From positions 1-27,402 of the forward strand of contig CALDSN010000114.1 of assembly GCA_937924555.1 (NCBI GenBank): DNA of 27,402 bases, read 5' to 3'. The number at the start of each line of letters is the position of its first letter. The first letter of the stretch is position 1. This stretch comes from an uncultured bacterium (GTDB lineage: Bacteria; Cloacimonadota; Cloacimonadia; Cloacimonadales; Cloacimonadaceae). Both the position numbers and the translations under genes were made by a program. This document shows, piece by piece, positions 1-6,996 of this stretch. The notes under the pieces are model-generated. The model made no database searches, had not been told where the DNA came from, and saw only the letters and a program-made list of their open reading frames with translations.

Positions 1-2
1 CA

Positions 3-515
3 AATCTAAGGGAATTCCCCTTGGATTGGGACGTCCGTCACAATATAAGTTTTAATTATACCTTCCGTATTGGGCGTGGTGAAGAGTTCTTCATTCCTTT
101 TACAGATTACATTCTTCCCATCGATGATATTGTAGCCAACCTCACTTGGAGCTATGCTTCCGGTTCTCCCTATACTCCTCAGAGCTATGAAGGTAACAAT
201 AATTTCTTGGATACCAATAGTAAACGCAAAGCTCCAACTCACTCTGCAAACCTTAGGATTACCAAGGGTATTACGCTACCAAACAAGGCAAGCATGCGTT
301 TATACATGGAAGTGGAGAATTTATTTAAGAAGACCAATATATATGATGTCTATTCCAAAACAGGATCACCCTATTTTGATGGTGCTGATTTGGAAGACAC
401 TCAGCTTGGTTATGTATTCCCAGAAGTGGAATATACCTATAATCTGGCTATCAACAACCCAACCTATGTTAATGACTTCAGGGGAATCACCTTGGGCATT
501 ATCTTTAACTTCTAA
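3..515 (+). CDS. TonB-dependent receptor, C-terminal beta-barrel part (5' end outside window)
   Basis: The reading frame is open from the left edge, so this is the 3' end of a longer gene; the in-frame TTG at 21 is not a convincing start. About 170 residues are visible. They alternate polar and aromatic residues as outer-membrane strands do (for example NISFNYTFRIG and ANLRITKGI), include the MRLYMEVENLFKKTNIYDVY stretch typical of the last strands of TonB-dependent receptors, and end in GIIFNF with the terminal aromatic residue used for BAM-mediated insertion. The family imports large or scarce substrates, or takes part in surface export, using energy from TonB. The exbB-exbD-exbD-tonB cluster starts 24 bases downstream, which supports the call. 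Neither the plug domain nor the substrate can be seen. A different barrel family is possible. Confidence 0.75.
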   Translation, partial: NLREFPLDWDVRHNISFNYTFRIGRGEEFFIPFTDYILPIDDIVANLTWSYASGSPYTPQSYEGNNNFLDTNSKRKAPTHSANLRITKGITLPNKASMRLYMEVENLFKKTNIYDVYSKTGSPYFDGADLEDTQLGYVFPEVEYTYNLAINNPTYVNDFRGITLGIIFNF

Positions 516-539
516 ATTATTCCAAGGAGGAATTATAAA

Positions 540-1280
540 ATGAGAAAACTCTCGTTGATTATGCTAATAGTGATGATGAGCTTCGTATTCGTAAGCCTCG
601 CATACGCTGTTGAACAAGCTGCTCCGGCTACCGGGGGAGGAATGCAAAGCTTTGCCGAACTAGTTTTTGGCAGTGGACTGGTGAAGTGGTTCAAAGATGG
701 TGGCTGGGCTATGTGGCCTATCCTTATTGTTACTGTTTACGGTTTAGCATACGTTATATGGAAGTTTATTGCCCTGTTGACCGGAAAAACTAACCTGAAC
801 AGCTTCCTTGGCAAAATCACACCTCTTATTAAAGAAAAGAAGTATAAAGACGCTATTGAATTAGCCAAGAAAACAAAAGGTCCGGTGGCTGCTATTGTTT
901 ATGCTGGCTTGTTGAAGGCAGACAAGGGCATTGATGCAGTTGAGAAGGCCATTGAAAATGCTGCAGTGATTGAGATGAGTTTCCTGGAAAAGGGATTTAT
1001 TGAATTGTCCTCTGCTATTACACTTGCCCCCATGCTTGGGTTCTTAGGTACTGTTGCCGGTATGATTAGCGCATTCGATGCTATCGCAGCAGCCAGAGCA
1101 GTTGATGCAACAATTGTTGCAAGTGGTATCAAAATTGCTCTAATTACTACTGAAGCCGGTTTGATTGTAGCCATTCCGGTGCAGTTCTTTAATAATATAT
1201 TCGTGACTATGGTGGATAGCCAAGTTATAGACATGCAACGTGCTTCCGAGAAAGTGATTGAAGCCCTAATTGAAGCATAG
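540..1280 (+). CDS. exbB: ExbB/TolQ/MotA-type proton channel protein
   Basis: This 246-residue inner-membrane protein is the channel subunit that, with ExbD, uses the proton gradient to drive TonB. A hydrophobic N-terminus (residues 4-23, ending in an AYA-type site) is followed by a membrane helix around 57-80 (WAMWPILIVTVYGLAYVIW). A cytoplasmic stretch then precedes the two conserved channel helices: LAPMLGFLGTVAGMI near 161-175 and ALITTEAGLIVAIPVQFFNN near 199-218. These match the family signatures with their Thr, Gly and Pro residues. The N-terminal segment resembles a cleavable signal, as in many FCB-group ExbB proteins. The start is fixed by AAGGAGG at 524-530, 9 bases before the ATG. 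Four energy-module genes follow with gaps of 15 bases or fewer, so it is almost surely co-transcribed with them. MotA/TolQ naming is possible, but the tonB neighbour favours ExbB. Confidence 0.93.
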   Translation: MRKLSLIMLIVMMSFVFVSLAYAVEQAAPATGGGMQSFAELVFGSGLVKWFKDGGWAMWPILIVTVYGLAYVIWKFIALLTGKTNLNSFLGKITPLIKEKKYKDAIELAKKTKGPVAAIVYAGLLKADKGIDAVEKAIENAAVIEMSFLEKGFIELSSAITLAPMLGFLGTVAGMISAFDAIAAARAVDATIVASGIKIALITTEAGLIVAIPVQFFNNIFVTMVDSQVIDMQRASEKVIEALIEA

Positions 1281-1289
1281 GGGGTTCTG

Positions 1290-1715
1290 ATGAAGATCGC
1301 TCGTAAGCGGAAGGCCAAATCTGAGATACCGACAGCGTCTACCTCGGACATCGCCTTTCTGTTGATCATCTTTTTCATGGCGACAACCAAGTTTGACGTC
1401 AAGGAAGGGATAAAAATAGTGTTGCCTCAAGCAACTGAAAAGCAAGAAGGTCAAGTTCAGTCTCTTACATTGACAGAGAAGGAAATGACTCGTTTTCAGA
1501 TTATGGCTGATGGGCAGATAGCGATTAACAAAGAAGCTCCAAGGACACTTGAAAACAACGAGCTTGATATGTTGATCCAGAAGAAAGTTAAAGAGAATCA
1601 GGATATGATTTTCAAGGTAATTACCGATCGTGAAGCGAACTATAACGAGATGGTTAGAGTTGTTGATCGGTTAAAAGCTGCGAAGATCGAGAAGATATCC
1701 TTATCCACGAATTAG
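1290..1715 (+). CDS. exbD: ExbD/TolR-type biopolymer transport protein, copy 1
   Basis: A 141-residue single-pass inner-membrane protein. A basic N-terminus (ARKRKAK) is followed by one membrane helix at about 19-34 carrying the proton-path aspartate, Asp20 in TSDIAFLLIIFFMATT. A periplasmic domain of about 100 residues follows, with the usual ExbD pattern (a DGQIAINKE strand and a late VVDRLKAAKIEKISL helix-strand). It would form the stator-like core inside the ExbB pentamer and couple proton flow to TonB. It begins 9 bases after exbB and ends just before a second exbD. The ribosome-binding site is a G-rich run overlapping the exbB stop, weaker than those of its neighbours, which suggests translational coupling. 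Confidence 0.92.
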   Translation: MKIARKRKAKSEIPTASTSDIAFLLIIFFMATTKFDVKEGIKIVLPQATEKQEGQVQSLTLTEKEMTRFQIMADGQIAINKEAPRTLENNELDMLIQKKVKENQDMIFKVITDREANYNEMVRVVDRLKAAKIEKISLSTN

Positions 1716-1723
1716 GAGGAAAG

Positions 1724-2155
1724 ATGGCTTTTAATCTAAAGAAAAAACGTGATGCTGCCATTCCTCAGTGCTCGATGGGTGATATAGCATTCTTGCTGCT
1801 ATTGTTCTTCATGGTATCAACTGTATTTGTGCAGGAAAAGAAATTCTGGGTTGAGAGAGAGCGTTGGCCGATAGCTGACAGTATTGAACGAATTCCCAGA
1901 AATCATACAACCACGATTTATGTGATGCGGGACGAGACAATTCTTATTGATGATATACCGACAAGAATAGAATCTGCTGAAGATGTTTTTGTATCAACTA
2001 CCTTGGTGCGGAAAAAGACAGAGGATCCTGATCTTATTGTTTGTTTCCGTACAGATAGAGACACTAAGTACGGCGTAATGTCCGACGTGATGCGTCAGCT
2101 CCAAGATGCCAATACATTGGTTGTGGCGTTTGAGACTCAACAACGTCAAAACTGA
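1724..2155 (+). CDS. exbD: ExbD/TolR-type biopolymer transport protein, copy 2
   Basis: A 143-residue second ExbD-like protein. It has the same layout as the preceding gene: a basic N-terminus, Asp20 at the start of the single helix (GDIAFLLLLFFMVST), and a periplasmic domain containing a TTIYVMRDETILIDD strand and a TKYGVMSDVMRQLQDA helix. Outside the helix the two copies differ strongly, so this is an old pair rather than a recent duplication. Paired ExbD genes next to exbB and tonB are known in the Bacteroidota and related phyla, where the two may form a heteromeric stator; that role is inferred here. AGGAGGAA overlaps the stop codon of the first exbD and lies a few bases from the ATG. Confidence 0.9.
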   Translation: MAFNLKKKRDAAIPQCSMGDIAFLLLLFFMVSTVFVQEKKFWVERERWPIADSIERIPRNHTTTIYVMRDETILIDDIPTRIESAEDVFVSTTLVRKKTEDPDLIVCFRTDRDTKYGVMSDVMRQLQDANTLVVAFETQQRQN

Positions 2156-2163
2156 AGGTGGTT

Positions 2164-2799
2164 ATGATGAACATTAACACGAATGATTGGAAAGACCTTG
2201 CCAATGCACAATTTGGCAAAGCTCTGGCTTTATCGCTTACTCTGCTCATATTCGGGATGATGGTTACTCCCAAGATTGAAGTTCGTAAACAGGTTTTTAA
2301 ATCTGATCAGATGGAATTGGTAGATATCCCCATGGAGGAACGTGAGAAGATTGAACCTCCACAGACCGAAGTGAGCGTAGATGTCAGTTTTGAGATTAGT
2401 GATGACCTGGGAACTCAGGAAGTGGATATGAAGGCTTACGAGGATGCTATTTCCAAAATTGGCAACATCTATAGCACTACCGCAACATCCAGTACGGTAC
2501 AGGACGATCGCCCCGTGAACTTTGTGGCTTACGATGACCCTCCTGTGGTTATCGGAACAATAGCTCCAGAGTACCCTGAATTTGCCAGAAGAGCAAAGCA
2601 ACAAGGTACTGTTGTGCTTGAAGTTGAGGTGCTTAGGGATGGTAGTATTCGCAATATTGAAGTAAAACGCTCCGTTCCAGGTGGACTTGATGAAGCTGCA
2701 ATTGCTGCTGTCAGGAAAGTGAAGTTTCAGCCGGGACGTAGTAGCGGGCAACCAGTGGATTGCGTCGTGATTATACCTGTAGAATTTAAGATAAACTAA
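2164..2799 (+). CDS. tonB: TonB family energy transducer
   Basis: About 211 residues. One membrane helix lies near the N-terminus (KALALSLTLLIFGMMVTP). A periplasmic linker rich in Glu, Asp and Pro replaces the Pro-Lys spacer of the E. coli protein. The C-terminal TonB domain of about 80 residues begins at PEYPEFARRAKQQGTVVLE and includes the VLRDGSI strand, the LDEAAIAAVRKVKFQPG helix-turn and the final VIIPVEFKIN strand. It carries energy from ExbB/ExbD across the periplasm to outer-membrane receptors. AAGGTGG at 2155-2161 makes the GTG at 2158 an unlikely start, because that codon lies inside the ribosome-binding site. ATG 2164 or the adjacent ATG 2167 is favoured, and 2167 has the better spacing. 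The gene sits between exbD copy 2 and a secreted-protein gene. Confidence 0.93.
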   Translation: MMNINTNDWKDLANAQFGKALALSLTLLIFGMMVTPKIEVRKQVFKSDQMELVDIPMEEREKIEPPQTEVSVDVSFEISDDLGTQEVDMKAYEDAISKIGNIYSTTATSSTVQDDRPVNFVAYDDPPVVIGTIAPEYPEFARRAKQQGTVVLEVEVLRDGSIRNIEVKRSVPGGLDEAAIAAVRKVKFQPGRSSGQPVDCVVIIPVEFKIN

Positions 2800-2813
2800 A
2801 TTGGGAGTGTTTC

Positions 2814-5800
2814 ATGAAGTTGAATAAACTCGGAATCTGCCTAAGCCTCCTTCTTATGATGTTGGTAGGCTCTGCTTTTGCGCGAATGGCAGTCCCGTCA
2901 ACTGGAACCAAAAAACTGGATCTATCCAAGTTTCATAACGTGGGCAACATTTGGCTCAGGGTTAGCAACTATGGATTCTTTGGCTCAGGAGATGATGTTG
3001 TTCCGCAATATCCGTCATTAGAATACCCTGGCGGTAGCGGTACTGATTATCTCTATCAAGGTGCTCTGTGGTTTGGAGCTAAGAAACAACGCAGAGATAC
3101 CAACGGAAAGAAGCTGTATTGGGAGAATTACCCTCCCAATGATAATACTCGTTTAATCCCGGAGAATTCTCCTGAATGGAATGCTTCACTTACACCAGTC
3201 CGAGATACTCTGGTTACCGTGGGGTTTGATGGAGATGCGGATTTGTATGAATTCTTGCCCGCATATAATCCTTTGTTGGTTTCTAATCCTGATATGACTG
3301 AGGCCTACGATCAATACAACCCTCTGGATGGAATGGCTTATGCGTCCACTCGTTTTAATAGACGAGGGGTTGACGATGATGGTGATGGAAAGGTTGACGA
3401 GGATTTTGTCGGATACACATTCCCGATGCGACAAGGAGCCGAGCTTCCGGCTGCCTTCAATCAATTTGGTGGTGCTTTCCTCCACAATCTTGATAACAAC
3501 GTGTTTGGAGTTCTGAACGATGCAGCAAATCTAGAGATATGGTTCCCTCTGGGATTCCAAGAGCTTGCTTTTGACAACTATCCAGCTTTATATCCTATGA
3601 CTACGCCGTTGGATTATGCATTTACCAATCCACATGATGATGATGGTGACGGAAGAATAGATGAGGATGGTGCTCCTGTTTCTGAGCAAGACTATATCTC
3701 ATATTACTACGATTATTGTCCATTCGATTCACCCGGAGAGCGTGATTATGGCTCTGCTAAGCAATCCAGCAAACACATTCCCCTGAATGTGCGTGTTCGT
3801 CAAATGAGCTACCAATGGAGCTTTGAGTATATCAAGAACTTGGTTTATGTTGAGTTTAACATCACCAACATGAATAAAGAAGACACTCTGTACGACTGTG
3901 CAATGGGTATATATATGGATGCAGACGTAGGTCCTCAAACCTGGGGTGCTGAGAAAGCTGCTGACGATAAATCCGGATATGTTAAAGGTTCTGGGTTCGA
4001 GTTTGCTTACACATTTGATGCAGACTTTGATGGTGGGTTAAGCCCCGGTCTTGTTGGAGCCAGAGTGTGTACCCCTGATCCTGAAAAACTGAAGTTCCAT
4101 TGCTGGTATTGGGAAGTGGGTAAAGGTCCCGACGATGAAGATCCTTTGGACTTGAACACCACCAATAAAACAGCCAATGAAAAGTATTGGTTGCTTACCG
4201 GAAGGAACCCCAACAACGAGAAATATACTGCATTGCGACCTGAGCTTGATAGTGAAACAGAATTTGTCCAAGGAGATGCCAACGATACCAGATTCCTTTT
4301 TGCCTTCTACGGCTCACAACCTCTTAATGGGGTAGAGCCTCCTGCTGAAGAGAGATGGAATCTTGAACCTGGCAAGACAATGAAGATTGTGGTTGCCGTG
4401 TTCCCGGGTGACAATCTTCCTGAACTTAAGCGTTCTGCAAACTGGGCTAAGGAGGTTTATGACCAAGCTCAGGAATTAGTAGATGTGGTTAAGCCAGATA
4501 TCTTCACACACTATAATCCGCCAGAACCCCCCGAAATTCCCAAGATGTATGCTGAAATAGTGGAAGAACCCAGCTTTGGGATAGATCTTTATTGGGACAA
4601 CCGTAGTGAATTCTACCAGGATGTGAAAACCGTTGCTTCGGCTATTATGGGTTGGCAGTTCCCTGATGCACCGCGCGTAAGTGGATTGGATAGTGATCCC
4701 AATATCTATCTGCCCAATTGGGATGGTATTCCTGAAGAATTCCGCCCAGACATGACACTTCCAGAGGATAAAAGGTATAACAACCAAGCTTTGGTTAATC
4801 CCTACACTGCTTTTAGACTTCGTCATGATTTCCAAGGCTATAGTGTTTGGGGAAGAAGCGGAAGCGGAAGCCGAGAAGATTGGGAAATGGTGAATCGTTG
4901 GGATAAGAAAGATACCGTACAAGACAGGAACGATTATTCCATCAACGATAATTTCCCAGCAGATTTCCGCAATTTTGGCGGATATTTGGGCATAGATACG
5001 GGGCTTCCCAACAAGAATGCCTGGCAGAATACCACTGAATACACAAAGTTCTATAAGTTCAATGACACTTATGATCTTGTTCCGGTTACAGCCACGGATG
5101 ATTTCTATGGTTATCCCATCTATGATCCCGATAAAAACTACGATGACGCAGCTCTGGAAGCTGCGGCAGATGATATTGACACTGCCTATCCTGGAAGCGA
5201 CAATTTCACTTATAGACAAATGTTAAAAGCGAGATTGTTCAAGCATCCGTCTATGAGAACGGATGTGTTTGACAAACTCTATGATCCAAAGCTGATACCT
5301 CTACCTGGCATGGCATATGCAGCAGGATCCACTCCCTCGGATAGTGAAATGGACTTGCTGAAGAGGCAGAGACTGGCAAGGCGTTATTACCGTTCCTCAA
5401 TTCCTTACCCTACTAAAGGTATTGAATATTATGTAGCAGTAACTGCTTATGATAGAGGTATTCCTTCTGTAGATTTGGACTATCTGGAATCTGGACGTGA
5501 TGCTGATGCCAATATGCAGGTTTTCTTCCCCGGTAGCGTTGCTAAACAGAAAATGGACGATATCATGGTGATTCCAAACCCCTATATCGGAAGAAGCAAG
5601 TTTGACGGGCGCTTGGAAAATGACGAGAAAGGTGATAAAAGCCGCAGACTTTGGTTTGCAAATTTACCACATACTTGCAAGATTCGTATCTACACTCTTG
5701 CCGGTGATCTGGTAAAAGAGCTTGATCACAATGGCGCAAGTCAAACAGATATCATCACAATATCAAGAGCAAGCCCATATAAGGGGATGTCGGCCGAGGG

Positions 5801-5924
5801 TATGCACTCTTGGAATCTCCTTTCCAAGAACAACCAGATAATAGCACCCGGCGTGTATCTATTCTCGGTTGAAAACAAAACCGATGGTAAGATAAAAGTC
5901 GGTAAATTTGTAGTCGTGAAGTAA
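2814..5924 (+). CDS. Large secreted protein with acidic Ca-binding-like motifs and a C-terminal sorting domain
   Basis: A 1036-residue protein with a clear signal peptide (hydrophobic 8-21, likely cleaved after AFA at about 23). I do not recognise an enzymatic domain. Two acidic loops, DDDGDGKVDED at 187-197 and DDDGDGRIDED at 275-285, resemble the calcium-binding loops of thrombospondin type 3 or dockerin repeats. The C-terminal 120 residues look like a type IX or FlgD-fold sorting domain. A VIPNPYIG entry motif replaces the usual YPNPF, CKIRIYTLAGDLVKEL follows, and the protein ends in APGVYLFSVEN...GKFVVVK. It is therefore expected at or outside the outer membrane. It lies 14 bases after tonB and 10 bases before the PorV-like gene, with GGGAGTG as ribosome-binding site, so it may be cargo or partner of that system; that link is inference. 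Confidence 0.85.
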   Translation: MKLNKLGICLSLLLMMLVGSAFARMAVPSTGTKKLDLSKFHNVGNIWLRVSNYGFFGSGDDVVPQYPSLEYPGGSGTDYLYQGALWFGAKKQRRDTNGKKLYWENYPPNDNTRLIPENSPEWNASLTPVRDTLVTVGFDGDADLYEFLPAYNPLLVSNPDMTEAYDQYNPLDGMAYASTRFNRRGVDDDGDGKVDEDFVGYTFPMRQGAELPAAFNQFGGAFLHNLDNNVFGVLNDAANLEIWFPLGFQELAFDNYPALYPMTTPLDYAFTNPHDDDGDGRIDEDGAPVSEQDYISYYYDYCPFDSPGERDYGSAKQSSKHIPLNVRVRQMSYQWSFEYIKNLVYVEFNITNMNKEDTLYDCAMGIYMDADVGPQTWGAEKAADDKSGYVKGSGFEFAYTFDADFDGGLSPGLVGARVCTPDPEKLKFHCWYWEVGKGPDDEDPLDLNTTNKTANEKYWLLTGRNPNNEKYTALRPELDSETEFVQGDANDTRFLFAFYGSQPLNGVEPPAEERWNLEPGKTMKIVVAVFPGDNLPELKRSANWAKEVYDQAQELVDVVKPDIFTHYNPPEPPEIPKMYAEIVEEPSFGIDLYWDNRSEFYQDVKTVASAIMGWQFPDAPRVSGLDSDPNIYLPNWDGIPEEFRPDMTLPEDKRYNNQALVNPYTAFRLRHDFQGYSVWGRSGSGSREDWEMVNRWDKKDTVQDRNDYSINDNFPADFRNFGGYLGIDTGLPNKNAWQNTTEYTKFYKFNDTYDLVPVTATDDFYGYPIYDPDKNYDDAALEAAADDIDTAYPGSDNFTYRQMLKARLFKHPSMRTDVFDKLYDPKLIPLPGMAYAAGSTPSDSEMDLLKRQRLARRYYRSSIPYPTKGIEYYVAVTAYDRGIPSVDLDYLESGRDADANMQVFFPGSVAKQKMDDIMVIPNPYIGRSKFDGRLENDEKGDKSRRLWFANLPHTCKIRIYTLAGDLVKELDHNGASQTDIITISRASPYKGMSAEGMHSWNLLSKNNQIIAPGVYLFSVENKTDGKIKVGKFVVVK

Positions 5925-5934
5925 GGGAGGAATT

Positions 5935-6966
5935 ATGAAGAAAGCTCTTATTCCGGTACTTGCTATAGCGATGATAGCTTTACCGATATTCTTAGCCGCA
6001 AAGCCATTTGGTAAAACAGGCACTGTTGGTATGCAGTTCCTTAAGCTTGGTGTTGATGCCCGTGCCATTGGTATGGGTGAAGCCTACACTGCCGTTTCAG
6101 ATGATATATCTTCCACTTATTGGAATCCTGCTGGACTGGCACCTGCATACCAGAATCAGGCTTTTATCTCGCACACCAACTGGCCTGCCAATATTATGCA
6201 AGAGTATGCTGCCGGGACATTTACCAATGGTGTCTCCACTGTAGCTCTATATGGTTCTGTGTTACACATGGATAAAATGGATGTTACCGATGAAGATACC
6301 TTTGCCCCTACTGGCGAGACATTCACGAATAGCAGTATTGCCATGGGAGCCTGTTATGCGCAGCAATTCACCAACAAATTCTCAGCTGGGGTTGGAGTAA
6401 AATACCTCAGAGAGAACTTATACACTTATGAAGTAAATAGCTACGCAATTGATCTTGGTTCCATCTATAACACAGGTTGGAAAAATGTAAAAATTGGTAT
6501 GGCACTCCGGAATTTCGGACCTGACATCCGTTATCGTGTTGATGATGATGAAGATGGTGATATCGATGAAGATCCTTATGACCTCTTCGATAATGACGGA
6601 GATGGCAACAAAGACGAAGACGGTTCAGAATTGGAAAGTAAGATACCCATGAGTTTTTCTTTGGGTATCAGCGGAGATATCAAGCGCGATGAGATGAATT
6701 ACTGGATTGCATCTCTTCAGCTTGATAATGTTATCGATAGAATGGAAACTTGGAACTTGGGTTCCGAGTATAAATTAGGAAACATATTCTTCCGGGCTGG
6801 TTACCAGTTTGGCTATGATAGTAATGGCTTCAGTACCGGGTTAGGTTGGCAGATTCCCTCAAGTTTGGGGATCTTTAACGTAGATTATGCATATACAGAT
6901 ATGGGTTATCTAAAAGAGAGCTTTGTAAAAAGCGCTCACAGGGTATCCATAAAACTGAGATATTAA
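5935..6966 (+). CDS. PorV/PorQ (UPF0164) family outer-membrane barrel protein
   Basis: A 343-residue protein with a signal peptide (about 1-21) followed by the family signature: GMQFLKLGVDARAIGMGEAY, then TAVSDDISSTYWNPAGLA. The remainder alternates as a beta-barrel of the FadL/PorV type and ends in a strand with a terminal aromatic residue (VSIKLRY). In the type IX system PorV is the outer-membrane shuttle that takes cargo from the translocon to the attachment complex; other UPF0164 members are less well defined. An unusual acidic insertion at residues 203-231 carries two DxDxDG-like loops (DDDEDGDIDED and DNDGDGNKDEDG) and would sit in a loop of the barrel. Two similar loops occur in the secreted protein encoded just upstream. 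The gene is tightly spaced in the operon with GGGAGG before the ATG. Confidence 0.85.
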   Translation: MKKALIPVLAIAMIALPIFLAAKPFGKTGTVGMQFLKLGVDARAIGMGEAYTAVSDDISSTYWNPAGLAPAYQNQAFISHTNWPANIMQEYAAGTFTNGVSTVALYGSVLHMDKMDVTDEDTFAPTGETFTNSSIAMGACYAQQFTNKFSAGVGVKYLRENLYTYEVNSYAIDLGSIYNTGWKNVKIGMALRNFGPDIRYRVDDDEDGDIDEDPYDLFDNDGDGNKDEDGSELESKIPMSFSLGISGDIKRDEMNYWIASLQLDNVIDRMETWNLGSEYKLGNIFFRAGYQFGYDSNGFSTGLGWQIPSSLGIFNVDYAYTDMGYLKESFVKSAHRVSIKLRY

Positions 6967-6996
6967 TTGGTTAGTAAAATGAATCAGGAGAGAACA

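Noticed and set aside
899..1402. Antisense frame of 167 codons over exbB
   Set aside because: ExbB is certain on the + strand; the antisense translation shows only low-complexity hydrophobic segments mirroring the exbB membrane helices.
4476..5219. Open frame of 247 codons antisense to the 1036-residue gene
   Set aside because: The translation is rich in Ile and Ser as expected from reverse-complemented codons, it has no family resemblance, and the sense frame has a signal peptide and sorting domain.
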